Part shown: positions 8,169-17,287 of the stretch, one piece after another | Numbering within the stretch: the first letter of the stretch is position 1 | How the letters are laid out: every line of letters starts with the position of its first letter | From: Sphingobacterium chungjuense | GTDB lineage: Bacteria; Bacteroidota; Bacteroidia; Sphingobacteriales; Sphingobacteriaceae | Direction of reading: 5' to 3' | NCBI RefSeq assembly: GCF_011316935.1 | Contig: NZ_WLYS01000003.1 | Location: 310,001 to 374,000, forward strand | DNA length: 64,000 nt | The notes under the pieces: generated by a model | The model's input: only the letters and a program-made list of their open reading frames with translations | Databases searched by the model: none | What the model was told of the DNA's origin: nothing | Made by a program: the position numbers and the translations under genes

Positions 8169-10016
8169 ATGAACACGTTTTCAAAATATACAGTATACGC
8201 GATCCTTTTGCTGGCGGCAAGCACGCAAGGCTGCAAACGCTCCTTCTTAGAGCCCAAGCCACTATCTATCTACACCCCCGACGAAACCTTTCAAAGTTCC
8301 GCCGCCTTATGGGCTACGCTTGTTGCTTGCGAGCGCAATGCGCGTATTGAATTTATGGGCGATGGCGCTCCTATCGTGACCGAAATGATTTATTCGGATA
8401 TCGCCGTATCGGGCAGTACCGACAAACCTGGGCCAGCGATCGACCTCAATCAAGCCATCACGCCAGACGGCGATCTCGACAATATCGAATACGAAAATCG
8501 GATCGAATGGTATTGGAAAGAAGGCTATCGGGGTATTCGCTATGCGAATACAGCCATTCATTATATCGATGCACCGCAGGATTATGCCAATGAAGCAGAA
8601 AAGAATCACCTTTTAGGTGCGGCTTATTTCCATCGCGCCCTGCGCTATTATCGCTTAGTACATCAGTTTGGCGATGTGCCTGCGGTATTCTTTATGGCGA
8701 CCGAGCCGAAGTTGGACTTCTATAGCACCAAGCGCGAAGTGATCTTGGAACAGCTCAAAGAAGATTTGGAATTTGCGCAAGAATGGGTGCCCGACAATGT
8801 CAATAAAGGGCAAGTAACCAAAGGTGCAGTCAGTCATTTATTGACGAAAGTAAATCTAGCGCTGGGTTACTTTGACGACGCCATTGCATCCGCCAACAAT
8901 GTGATTAATGGTGGCACTTATAGCTTGATGACGTCGCGATTTGGAACTACGGCAAACGATGCCAATCGCAATGTAATCTGGGATTTGCACCGGCCGGAGA
9001 ATAAATCTCTTTCCAACAACCGCGAAGCCTTATTTTTAGTGATCGATCGCATTAATCTAGATGGCAATCAATCGGGCGGCGTACAATCCATGCGAAATGG
9101 TTTACCTTTTTGGAGCAATGCCGGCATTGTGACGCCGTCGGGCAATCGTGCGATGTCAGATCTACACAATATCGAGCTGCCGCAAGTATTGCAATACGGA
9201 CGTGGAATCGGACGCGTACGCCCGACTTGGTACAGCCAGCACACTTTGTGGACGGATGACACCGACCTGCGACACGCGCCAGGAAACTGGATGCGCATGG
9301 AAGACTTGGTATACAATTCGCCCAACTTAAAAGGCAGCGATCCGAGCTACGGAAAACCGCTACAGAAACGCAACGCCACAGGCGGTTTGCTGACCACCGA
9401 TACGATTCGATTCTGGTTTGATTGGCCACATTACAAACTATTTGTAGAAGATCCGCAACGCGTACAACCCGCTGGTGGTAATTCCGATTGGTACGTGTTC
9501 CGCCTAGCAGAAACATTGTTATTGCGGGCAGAAGCGTACGTTTGGAAAGGCGACTTGGCCAGCGCCGCTGCAGATATCAATGCCGTGCGCACGCGTGCTA
9601 ACGCCCAGCCCATCACCACCGCGGAAGTAAATATCGGTACCGTACTTGACGAGCGCGCGCGGGAATTGTACTATGAAGAACCGCGGAAGACGGAAGTAAC
9701 GCGGGTTGCGTATATATTTGCCAAAACAGGTGCTACATCGGAAGAAGGCAAAACGTACAGCGTAGCCAATTTCTCCGAAAACAACTATTTCTACGATCGC
9801 GTGATGGCCAAAAGTGATTTTTATAACAAAGGCGTGCGTACCAACTTTGGGATCAATTATCGGATGAGTCCTTATCACGTCCTATGGCCTGTTCCGATCA
9901 GTGCCATTAACGGAAATCCGCAAGGAAATATCAACCAGAATAAGGGCTATGTAGGCGCCGAAAGCAACGTAGAACCGTTGGATTATGTGATTGATCAGAT
10001 CAGCGAAGGCGACTAG
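8169..10016 (+). CDS. SusD/RagB-family surface glycan-binding lipoprotein
   Basis: 615 residues. Signal ends in QGC with Cys22 as lipidation site, followed by the characteristic FLEPKP start of mature SusD proteins. The N-terminal half has the SusD TPR-like helices (AAYFHRALRYYRLVHQFGDVP is the family landmark, about 158-178); the C-terminal half carries the family RAEAYVWKGDLASAAADINAVR segment. SusD proteins sit as lids on the SusC barrel and capture ligand at the surface. Immediate downstream partner of susC, with a terminator after it, so susC-susD is a two-gene unit. Confidence 0.95.
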   Translation: MNTFSKYTVYAILLLAASTQGCKRSFLEPKPLSIYTPDETFQSSAALWATLVACERNARIEFMGDGAPIVTEMIYSDIAVSGSTDKPGPAIDLNQAITPDGDLDNIEYENRIEWYWKEGYRGIRYANTAIHYIDAPQDYANEAEKNHLLGAAYFHRALRYYRLVHQFGDVPAVFFMATEPKLDFYSTKREVILEQLKEDLEFAQEWVPDNVNKGQVTKGAVSHLLTKVNLALGYFDDAIASANNVINGGTYSLMTSRFGTTANDANRNVIWDLHRPENKSLSNNREALFLVIDRINLDGNQSGGVQSMRNGLPFWSNAGIVTPSGNRAMSDLHNIELPQVLQYGRGIGRVRPTWYSQHTLWTDDTDLRHAPGNWMRMEDLVYNSPNLKGSDPSYGKPLQKRNATGGLLTTDTIRFWFDWPHYKLFVEDPQRVQPAGGNSDWYVFRLAETLLLRAEAYVWKGDLASAAADINAVRTRANAQPITTAEVNIGTVLDERARELYYEEPRKTEVTRVAYIFAKTGATSEEGKTYSVANFSENNYFYDRVMAKSDFYNKGVRTNFGINYRMSPYHVLWPVPISAINGNPQGNINQNKGYVGAESNVEPLDYVIDQISEGD

Positions 10017-10027
10017 CATTCACGCAG

Positions 10028-10072
10028 AAAAAAAGGCTAGTGTATCATCCCTAGGAAACACTAGCCTTTTTC
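10028..10072. terminator. Bidirectional terminator between susD and DEAD-box gene
   Basis: AAAAAGGCTAGTGT-type arm (about 10030-10043) pairs with ACACTAGCCTTTTT (10058-10071). A-run and T-run on the two sides allow termination of susCD (+) and the helicase gene (-). Confidence 0.85.
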
Positions 10073-10153
10073 AAATAACAGATCTATGCGGTTATCTGAT
10101 TAAAATAACAGCAGCAATCGGTAATAGAATTTCATCTGGATGAAATTTAAAAA

Positions 10154-11287
10154 CTAGTTCGTCGGTCTTTCGATATCGATCAACTCGACTCTTTTGCCCA
10201 TTTTTTTCTGAATGACTTCAAAATGCTGTAGTTCAAGGTGTGTTAACAGTGTTATGGCTTCTCCAGATTGCGCTGCCCGCCCCGTTCTCCCGATGCGATG
10301 AATATAATCTTTAGGCGATCGAGGCAATTCATAGTTGATCACGAAGGGCAGGAAGTGGATATCTATTCCTCGCGCCATTAAATCCGTTGCTACCAAGACA
10401 CGAAGTTTTCCCGATTTGAACTGAGACAATGCTTCCGTCCGAGCACCTTGACTTTTCTTACTGTGGATCGCTCGTGCATCGATACCATTCTTTTTCAACT
10501 TGTTGACCACGGCATCCACCTGATATACCGAAGAGGCAAAAATCAGGACCTGACTCATTTCCTTTTGCTGAATCAGCTCGCGCAAATATGGACCTTTTTT
10601 CTCTGGCGGCATCAGATAAGCCGTCTGTTTGATCAGTTCTATAGAATCCTCTTCCTCTTCAATCTGAATCACCGTTGGGTTAGATAACACGATCTGCTGG
10701 ATGCTTTGCAGATCCGTGCTTAGTGTTGCAGACAACAATATATTTTGTCGTTTCGCAGGCAGATGGTTTAAAATCTGATCCATTTGCTCTTTGAATCCTA
10801 GATTCAACATTTTATCGGCCTCATCTAGCACCAAAGCACTAATGCTAGAAAGATGTACCGCATTGTTGTCCAACAGTTCTAATAGCCTGCCCGGCGTCGC
10901 AATAAGTACGTTTACGCCCTGCATACCCATCATCTGCGGATTGATAGAAACACCGCCGTAAACCGCAACCGTCTTTACAGGATGTGTTAAAGCTGGGCTA
11001 AAGGTTTTAAATACGGTATTTACTTGCTCCGCCAATTCCCGAGTAGGCACCAATATGAGCATATTCGCATGGCGGTTCTTGACGCCCACATTATCTTGCA
11101 GATGCATCAAGAGTGGCAATACATACGCCATCGTCTTTCCAGATCCTGTTTTAGCAATTCCTAATACGTCCTCTCTATTTAGAATAGCTGGAATAGCCGC
11201 TTGCTGGATCGCAGTCGGGTTTGTATATTGTTGATTTGTCAGTGATTTTACTAATGCAGGCGACAAACCCAAAGATTCAAAAGACAT
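10154..11287 (-). CDS. DEAD-box ATP-dependent RNA helicase (RhlE-like)
   Basis: 377 residues, a minimal two-RecA-domain helicase. Visible motifs in order: Q motif region (SFESLGLS, NPTAIQQAAIP), Walker A AKTGSGKT (Lys51), PTRELA, TPGR, DEAD box LDEADKM (155-158), SAT (186-188), then domain 2 with ARGIDIHFLP and HRIGRTGRA. These proteins unwind structured RNA in ribosome assembly and mRNA decay. The basic C-terminal extension of many RhlE proteins is absent; the chain ends soon after the last motif. It stands alone on its strand. Confidence 0.93.
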   Translation of the reverse strand: MSFESLGLSPALVKSLTNQQYTNPTAIQQAAIPAILNREDVLGIAKTGSGKTMAYVLPLLMHLQDNVGVKNRHANMLILVPTRELAEQVNTVFKTFSPALTHPVKTVAVYGGVSINPQMMGMQGVNVLIATPGRLLELLDNNAVHLSSISALVLDEADKMLNLGFKEQMDQILNHLPAKRQNILLSATLSTDLQSIQQIVLSNPTVIQIEEEEDSIELIKQTAYLMPPEKKGPYLRELIQQKEMSQVLIFASSVYQVDAVVNKLKKNGIDARAIHSKKSQGARTEALSQFKSGKLRVLVATDLMARGIDIHFLPFVINYELPRSPKDYIHRIGRTGRAAQSGEAITLLTHLELQHFEVIQKKMGKRVELIDIERPTN

Positions 11288-11415
11288 ATAGTTTTTTTAT
11301 AAAAAATACAATTAAGATCGATGTAACCGCCACAAATAGCTTGAAGAAAATCTCCGCTAAAACAGATCTTCCTGAATAGCTACCCCATTTCATCCCGATA
11401 AAATTCAAGAAAAAA

Positions 11416-12411
11416 TTACTGCTTTCGATTTTTCAAGACGCGACCAGCATCCGTCACAAAGATATAATTATAACGGGGAAATGCCTTCATGAGCACTTTC
11501 CCTCTTTTTGCCCCCAAAACCATGATGGAGGTGCTGAGCGCATTGGCCATTTCGGCCGATGGACCGTAAATACTGACGCTGGTGAGCCCAGTAGATGGAT
11601 AGCCTGTTTTTGGGTTAATGATATGCGCATAGCGAATGCCGGCGATTTCGGCATACTTTTCATAACTGCCCGATGTAGTCACCGCTTCCTCTCCCAATTG
11701 TAAAACCTGCATGATTTTGTGTTGGCGAAACGGATGATTCAATCCTATTTTCCAATGGCGCTCACTAGGCGGTTTTCCCCAAGTGGCCAAATCCCCCGAA
11801 GCATTCACGATGCCTCCTTTCACCCCTTCTTGCTGCATCAATTCCCGGCCTTTATCCGCAGCGTATCCTTTGCCAATCGATCCAAAACCGATCTTCATGC
11901 CTTTTTTACGCAGATAAATGCTGGATGCAGCGCTGTCCAATACGATGTATTGGTATCCGACATGTTGCACGCTACGTTGCACCATTTCCCGATCGGGCAA
12001 TTCGGTCATACTCCCATCAAATTGCCAAACCTGATCCAGCCCAGCAACGCTAATATCAAATGCGCCTTCCGATAACTCGGAGTAAGCTAATGCACGCTTA
12101 GTCAGATCAAATACTTCGCGATCGACCACCACGGGTCGAATACCAGCTTGTTGATTTACTTGTGAAATTTGCGTTTGCGGTTGCCATTCCGAAATCAGGT
12201 TTTCGATCCGACTTACTTCGGCGACAACCTGATCGATATGTTGATTTGCTACTGCAGAATCGGTATCCACCACCGTGATCGTAAAAACCGAACCCATCAA
12301 AGTGGCTTGTCGGGTGAGCATGACATCCTGTGCCAGTGACGTACCTACCGACAAGAGTAAAGCACCAAATGCTAGCGTGAGCCGACCAATGTGAATCCGC
12401 GCAAACTGCAT
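11416..12411 (-). CDS. apbE: FAD:protein FMN transferase (ApbE)
   Basis: 331 residues from the ATG at 12411, which overlaps the upstream stop as TAATG, so translation is probably coupled. An in-frame extension to 12534 lies wholly inside the upstream gene and is rejected. A signal peptide (about 1-27, SLAQ) directs export. ApbE features: MGSVFTITV near the mature N-terminus, EGAFDISV, IGFGSIGKGYAADKG, GGIVNASGDLATWG, and a C-terminal metal-site region ALSTSIMVLG. ApbE links FMN to Thr/Ser of exported proteins. Last gene of the ankyrin-DUF2271-PepSY/FNR operon; DUF2271 is the candidate target. Confidence 0.92.
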   Translation of the reverse strand: MQFARIHIGRLTLAFGALLLSVGTSLAQDVMLTRQATLMGSVFTITVVDTDSAVANQHIDQVVAEVSRIENLISEWQPQTQISQVNQQAGIRPVVVDREVFDLTKRALAYSELSEGAFDISVAGLDQVWQFDGSMTELPDREMVQRSVQHVGYQYIVLDSAASSIYLRKKGMKIGFGSIGKGYAADKGRELMQQEGVKGGIVNASGDLATWGKPPSERHWKIGLNHPFRQHKIMQVLQLGEEAVTTSGSYEKYAEIAGIRYAHIINPKTGYPSTGLTSVSIYGPSAEMANALSTSIMVLGAKRGKVLMKAFPRYNYIFVTDAGRVLKNRKQ

Positions 12412-14627
12412 TAGTAACAATCCGTTAAAAGTTGACCCTTGCTTCGGTAATATTCGAGATTGTTCGCCCCGGCGTTTGCCAAAATGGTTTCCAGAATCGC
12501 TTCTACATCCCGTTGCATCTGCAATGCCCCACAAATCATGATGACACCACCATTGCGCAGCAACGCGCCAAAGTACGACGAGTCCCGACGGATTAAATCC
12601 AATACATATTGACTGTTTTCCTCGCGGGAATAGGCTACCTGATAGCCAGCTAATCGTTGTTGTGCAATCTGCTCATGGGCAAAGGCCGCATAACCTTCAT
12701 TTGATAGCGTTTTATAGCGAAAACCTGCATACAATTGAATAGCTCGCTTCTTTTTATTAGCCGCCACCATCCCTAGGAAAGGAGCGATTCCTGTCCCATT
12801 GGCAATCATCGCCACATGCTTGGCTTTCTTTGGCAAATGGAAATGCGCATTCGCCAACAGGCGAGCTGCAATCTGCTCTCCCACTTGCAACTGATGGAGA
12901 TAGCCAGAGCCTAATCCGTTGGGGTGCAGTTTCACGATGAGCTGTATATTCCCCTCAATACAGGCAATGGAATAAAACCGTTCCTTCGCGTCATTGTCGG
13001 GATAGATGGCCAAAAGATCGCCCGAAGTAATGCGGCTTCGTTTTTTAGGTTTCAATACCACTTGAAAGACAGGGTCTTGATCGCCAGTGATATCTGTTTT
13101 GGAGATCACTTCCAGCTCTTGCAGACGGGGCTGCGCAGCAGCATAAATACTTTCGGCTGTCGCCAAAGTCAGCAAGGTTTCCTTGCTCCACGCCTGTGCC
13201 CAAGCAGCTACATCCGCAGTGGATTTATCATTCACCGTGTGCAATGCTACCGTACGACCTGCCCACGGCTGCGCTGCAAGCATTGTATCAACTTGATGGG
13301 CATAGGCACAAAAATCGGGATAAGAGGTAGATCCAAATCCCAAAACGGAAAAACCTACTTGCTGCCGTTGCGGATAATCCACTAAGCGTTGTTCGAATTT
13401 CTTCGCGTTGCTCGGTGCTTCGCCCAAACCATACGTACAGGTAAAAATGACCAGTTCACGCGCATTCGGAAAAATGCCGTATTGATCGATATTGGTCAGG
13501 AAAGCACGTTCGCCTTGATCCAACAATTGCTTGTGCACCCGATTGGCCATGGCCAAGGTGCTACCATTCTCCGATCCGTATAGCAGAATGATTTCGGCAT
13601 TATCGGCGCGGTATTTATTTTTGATCTTCGTACCGGTGCGGCGAAAGGTAATGACAAAACCAGAATAGATAAAGAAGAGGATATTAAGCGCGCCCAATCC
13701 CAACACGATTGCCCAGACGCGATTAGTCTGCCCGGTATGTAAATCCAGACTCAGTTTTTCCCAGACAGCGGCATAGGCATAGCGCGTTTCTGAAACCAGC
13801 TCACCACTTAGCTGATGTACCGTGATCTGCCGATCGGCTAAGGTGAGTATAAAATATTCTTCTGGATCATCTTCTAAGAATGGGAATTCTATTCGTTCGA
13901 CTTCGTCGAGCATAATATCTTGAAAGATGGGAAAGTCGGCTGGCGCAAGCTGATTATCGATCCATTCCTCCTCCGTTCGCTCTTCCAGATCATACTCCTG
14001 TACGGCTTCTGTTTTATTTAAAATGCCCGTGCGCGACAAGAAAAGATAGGTACCCGTCAGCGAGATCATCAAGACCGGAATAAGCATCACCCTTCCGCTC
14101 ACCACATGAAAATACTGCGCGAAGAAATCACGATGCACTTTTTTGAAAAAGTGCCGCCAACCTTGCTGTCTTTTTACGATCAACAAGATTCCCGTCAGGG
14201 TGATGAGCAATAATAGAAAGGAAACTACGCCCACTACAATACGCCCTGTTTCGTGCAGAAAGAGGGAGCGATGTAAGGTGGTTGTCCATTGGATGAAATC
14301 ACTTTTTTTGGCCACTGGCCCAAGAAGCATTCCGCTTCGCGGATCAATGTAGCCTTTCACAGATTCGCTTTCGGCATCCAGCGCATCCAGGTATACTCTA
14401 GATTGTTTGTCTATCGAAAGTTCGATAATCTCCGGATAGAGATCTTTGATGATGCGGATGGTCTGCGCAACAGAAACAGTGTCTAATCCGTCTGAGCGGT
14501 ACGAGCTGCTGCTTTCGTCTACCGCATCGTACGCTAATATGACGCCGGTAAGGGATAGTATAAGCAAAAATAAGGAGGATATGAGCGCCAATAAAAGGTG
14601 CGCATATCTCCAAATCGATAATGTCAT
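12411..14627 (-). CDS. PepSY-TM / flavodoxin / FNR-like membrane flavoreductase fusion
   Basis: 738 residues, three modules. Residues 1-330: PepSY-TM membrane unit with helices about 8-32, 130-151, 180-197 and 304-327 and two extracytoplasmic loops. Residues 346-490: flavodoxin domain (LLYGSENGST phosphate loop; TCTYGLGEAPSNAKKF). Residues about 505-735: FNR-type reductase with FAD motif RFYSIA and NAD(P) motif GTGIAPFLGM. Basic residues after helix 2 (KRQQGWRHFFKK) and helix 4 (RRTGTKIKNKYR) place the reductase in the cytoplasm by the positive-inside rule. It probably moves electrons from NAD(P)H across the inner membrane. Similar fusions are often annotated as sulfite reductase flavoprotein or ferric reductase; the acceptor is unknown. 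Confidence 0.88.
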   Translation of the reverse strand: MTLSIWRYAHLLLALISSLFLLILSLTGVILAYDAVDESSSSYRSDGLDTVSVAQTIRIIKDLYPEIIELSIDKQSRVYLDALDAESESVKGYIDPRSGMLLGPVAKKSDFIQWTTTLHRSLFLHETGRIVVGVVSFLLLLITLTGILLIVKRQQGWRHFFKKVHRDFFAQYFHVVSGRVMLIPVLMISLTGTYLFLSRTGILNKTEAVQEYDLEERTEEEWIDNQLAPADFPIFQDIMLDEVERIEFPFLEDDPEEYFILTLADRQITVHQLSGELVSETRYAYAAVWEKLSLDLHTGQTNRVWAIVLGLGALNILFFIYSGFVITFRRTGTKIKNKYRADNAEIILLYGSENGSTLAMANRVHKQLLDQGERAFLTNIDQYGIFPNARELVIFTCTYGLGEAPSNAKKFEQRLVDYPQRQQVGFSVLGFGSTSYPDFCAYAHQVDTMLAAQPWAGRTVALHTVNDKSTADVAAWAQAWSKETLLTLATAESIYAAAQPRLQELEVISKTDITGDQDPVFQVVLKPKKRSRITSGDLLAIYPDNDAKERFYSIACIEGNIQLIVKLHPNGLGSGYLHQLQVGEQIAARLLANAHFHLPKKAKHVAMIANGTGIAPFLGMVAANKKKRAIQLYAGFRYKTLSNEGYAAFAHEQIAQQRLAGYQVAYSREENSQYVLDLIRRDSSYFGALLRNGGVIMICGALQMQRDVEAILETILANAGANNLEYYRSKGQLLTDCY

Positions 14628-14637
14628 TGTGGGTAAT

Positions 14638-15123
14638 CTATTGGGCTTTCGTCAGTTTTACAAATCGAATATACCCTTTTCCGTTGGTGCGTGCGGTGAT
14701 GCCGTCTGTCGTCAGTGCGACTTCCGCATCGGTCGTATGGTATTTCTGTTCTTCTACCGCCGACTCAAAACGCAACTTATAGCCTTTGTTCAATTTATCG
14801 TTATCGATTTCCAATACCTTAATGGCGCGGTCACCACCACCCACCGATGCGCCTGTCACAGCGTGCAACTTTTCCTTGGTTTTAGTTTGGAATTTGTACC
14901 ACTCTTTCAAGGTGTTGTACCATTGCTTGTCTGGCCCCAATACCGACAAGGTTTTTTCATAACCACCTTGTGGATTGATTAGAGAGATGATCACGTAGGC
15001 TGCTTCGCCCTCGTACGCATTCATCTGAATCATGCATTTGTATTTGCTGGACTGCGCCACAGCGGAAGCGATAAAACCGACACCCAAAGCCAAAGCTAAG
15101 CCTGTTTTTGTAACTATATTCAT
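14638..15123 (-). CDS. DUF2271 exported protein, possible flavinylation target
   Basis: 161 residues with a signal peptide (about 1-24, AVAQ). The family is DUF2271, small periplasmic proteins found beside PepSY and ApbE genes. The mature part is beta-rich (YVIISLINPQGG, YKLRFESAVEEQKY). LHAVTGASVGG (86-96) resembles the V-[ST]-G-A-[ST] site where ApbE attaches FMN in FMN-bind/NqrC proteins; Ser93 would be the acceptor. That match is seen in the sequence; flavinylation is inference. Lies 10 nt upstream of the PepSY/FNR gene and 4 nt after the ankyrin gene. Confidence 0.8.
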   Translation of the reverse strand: MNIVTKTGLALALGVGFIASAVAQSSKYKCMIQMNAYEGEAAYVIISLINPQGGYEKTLSVLGPDKQWYNTLKEWYKFQTKTKEKLHAVTGASVGGGDRAIKVLEIDNDKLNKGYKLRFESAVEEQKYHTTDAEVALTTDGITARTNGKGYIRFVKLTKAQ

Positions 15124-15127
15124 GCGT

Positions 15128-16645
15128 TTATTTTAAGAAATCTGTAGAAACTAGGTTGTTAGACAAAAAGTCATTTTCTTGTGCTAGATCGTAGGCTGTC
15201 TCGTCAAATTCCGTTTTCAAAGATTTATCCGCGCCTAATGCGACCAATGCTTTCAGCATCCTGTCATCTTTGGCAATCAGGGCAGCTTTGTGCAAAGCCG
15301 TTACGCCTTCCTTATCTTGTGCATTGATATTGGCACCTAATTTCGAAGCCTGTTCTACTAATGCAATGTTCTCTTTTGCTACTGCCAAGTGGAATAGTGA
15401 GCTACCATCTGTTTGTGGCGCAGACACGTCCACTCCTTTGCCTTTCAGCAATGTTAATTTTTCTTCGAACGGACTCGCTCCAATCGGCGCCGCACCTTCG
15501 CGATTTGCTCCACGCTCTGCACCGCCACGGTACGAGTTGAACCAGTAATACGCCAAATTGTATCCGTCTTTGTTTAATAAAGTCACATCAGCACCTTTGG
15601 CTAACAATTGCTTCACGATTTCTGGTGAGCCATTGCTAATTGCTAAGGTCAATGCCGACTCTCCTTTTTCATTTGTGGCATTCACCTCGCTACCAGCACT
15701 TAATAGCGCTTCTACCGTAGCCGCATTTTGACCAGCCGAAGCCAACATCAATGCCGTTGTACCATCGTTGTTGGCTTTAGTAACCGCAACGCCTTTGCCT
15801 AAGAAATAATTAATGATTTCCATATTGCCACCGCGTACGACACCATGCAATACGGTACTACCATCGTGACTAATGGCTTGTGGATTTAGTCCTTTGGTTT
15901 CTACTAAGAATTGGTACGTAGCCAAGCCATTGGATTCACCACGACGAAATCCTTGGCTAGCGAAAAATAAGGCATTATCCGTCAACTCAGATCCACGTTG
16001 AATCAATTTTTCTATTAAATCGGTCTTACCAGATTTGGTGGCATAATCTGCTACGGTACGTCCGTGTGCATCTTTATCTTTAATGGATAGTCCTTTGGAT
16101 TCGAAATATTTCACTAAGGCTAGATCATCATCACTTGGCGCAGCCAACATCATAAGCGTTGCACCATCTGCATAGGTTTTCTTCGGATCGACGCCTTTGG
16201 CAAACAACGCATCATAAATAGCGGTGTTGGTATTGCCACCACCTGCTGCATAGGCTGCGATGGGTACGCCGTAACTGTCTGCATAATTTACATCAGCGCC
16301 TTTTTGCAATAGATAGTCTACTACTTCCTTATTGCCATTTGCTGCAGCCCAGTGTAGGTAATGGCGACTGTGGTGTGTTTTCTTATCAACCGGATTGCCT
16401 TCTTGCTCTAATAAATAAAAGATGATATCATTAGATGCACCGCTATTGATGGCCATCGTGGTCACATCAAAAGAAGCTGCGTTCGACTCAGACGGACTAT
16501 TTCCTGCTGCCGTTAAGGTCTTAACCTCGGTGAGATTAGGATTCTTCCCCCAAAAATCACGGCTCAAAAAAACGTTCTGGCTCTGCGCGGAGGCTACACC
16601 TGTACCCAGACCGAAAAGTAGTAGGGCTAATTGATAAGTCTTCAT
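15128..16645 (-). CDS. Secreted ankyrin-repeat protein
   Basis: 505 residues. Signal peptide about 1-20 (GVASAQ), then ankyrin repeats through almost the whole chain; canonical units include RHYLHWAAANGNKEVVDYLL, GTTALMLASAGQNAATVEALL and GVTALHKAALIAKDDRMLKAL. Export is unusual for ankyrin proteins in general but common in this phylum. It is first in the operon with DUF2271, PepSY/FNR and ApbE, so it probably scaffolds or protects an envelope component of that module; no catalytic domain is visible. A TATGTTTG promoter box lies 38 nt upstream. Confidence 0.88.
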   Translation of the reverse strand: MKTYQLALLLFGLGTGVASAQSQNVFLSRDFWGKNPNLTEVKTLTAAGNSPSESNAASFDVTTMAINSGASNDIIFYLLEQEGNPVDKKTHHSRHYLHWAAANGNKEVVDYLLQKGADVNYADSYGVPIAAYAAGGGNTNTAIYDALFAKGVDPKKTYADGATLMMLAAPSDDDLALVKYFESKGLSIKDKDAHGRTVADYATKSGKTDLIEKLIQRGSELTDNALFFASQGFRRGESNGLATYQFLVETKGLNPQAISHDGSTVLHGVVRGGNMEIINYFLGKGVAVTKANNDGTTALMLASAGQNAATVEALLSAGSEVNATNEKGESALTLAISNGSPEIVKQLLAKGADVTLLNKDGYNLAYYWFNSYRGGAERGANREGAAPIGASPFEEKLTLLKGKGVDVSAPQTDGSSLFHLAVAKENIALVEQASKLGANINAQDKEGVTALHKAALIAKDDRMLKALVALGADKSLKTEFDETAYDLAQENDFLSNNLVSTDFLK

Positions 16646-16682
16646 ACAACTGTCTTTATTTATTATAAGTCTAAATTAATAC

Positions 16683-16690
16683 CAAACATA
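16683..16690 (-). promoter_or_regulatory. -7 box (TATGTTTG) for ankyrin-DUF2271-PepSY-apbE operon
   Basis: Exact match to the Bacteroidota -7 consensus TAnnTTTG, read on the minus strand, 38 nt upstream of the first ATG. No clear TTG at -33. Confidence 0.5.
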
Positions 16691-16930
16691 AGTAAATTAT
16701 CATTATAAAAGATGTTGAAACAGGAATTTTTACTTGATAATCAGAAAAAAATACATCGTCATCAGTTAATGTTAATGAATATCAACGTTGGAAAAAGGTG
16801 CTTATCAAAATACTGTTATGTTATCAAGAATTGCGTTACGAAATACCGTTAGTACTATATTACAATTGGTTTTTCATAAACAGTATGTATAGGTAGTACA
16901 GTGCGACTATTGGATATTACTTAGCCATTG

Positions 16931-17057
16931 ATTCACCATTAATTCACGTTAGATTCACGTCTCCTTAACCTTTCCCGTATCGTTAGTGTATTGTTAGTGT
17001 AACTGACATAGGCATTTTATGTATTGTTACTGTATTAGAACTGTATTGAAACTATAC
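16931..17057. repeat. Degenerate direct repeats with 11-bp period
   Basis: Three ATTCAC units start at 16931, 16942 and 16953. A second series starts at 16981 (CGTTAGTGTAT), 16992 (TGTTAGTGTAA), then after two weak units 17025 (TGTTACTGTAT), 17036 (TAGAACTGTAT) and 17047 (TGAAACTATAC). The spacing is one helical turn, so sites would face the same side of the DNA. A further ACCGTTAGT lies near 16845. They may be operator repeats or decayed slippage repeats. Confidence 0.55.
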
Positions 17058-17152
17058 TTAGAAACCTGAATCAATGCCGAATGTAAGGCGAGACTCGAGT
17101 GACGCAATGGTTGATGTATGGGCGAGTAATGATTTAGATCACAGTTAACCCG

Positions 17153-17188
17153 AATTCCGCTGCAAAGGATATTGCAATAGCCGGAATT
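17153..17188. repeat. Nested inverted repeat
   Basis: AATTCCG (17153-17159) pairs with CGGAATT (17182-17188); inside it TGCAA (17161-17165) pairs with TTGCA (17172-17176). It could fold as an extended hairpin. No T-run. Confidence 0.4.
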
Positions 17189-17287
17189 TCTTACAGCGAA
17201 TACGTGAAGTTAGGCCAGTTTTTAAATTGCCAATTGTACATCTTGAGCCGATTAAAAGATATATTCAACTCAAATATATCGAAATAA

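Noticed and set aside
9052..9516. 154-codon minus-strand frame inside susD
   Set aside because: Shadow of the SusD coding frame; Arg/Cys/Ser-rich composition typical of antisense frames.
12412..12534. N-terminal extension of ApbE
   Set aside because: Lies entirely within the upstream PepSY/FNR gene, while the ATG at 12411 begins a proper signal peptide and overlaps the stop as TAATG.
14446..14982. 178-codon plus-strand frame across the PepSY and DUF2271 genes
   Set aside because: Antisense to two confident genes and lacks any recognisable pattern.
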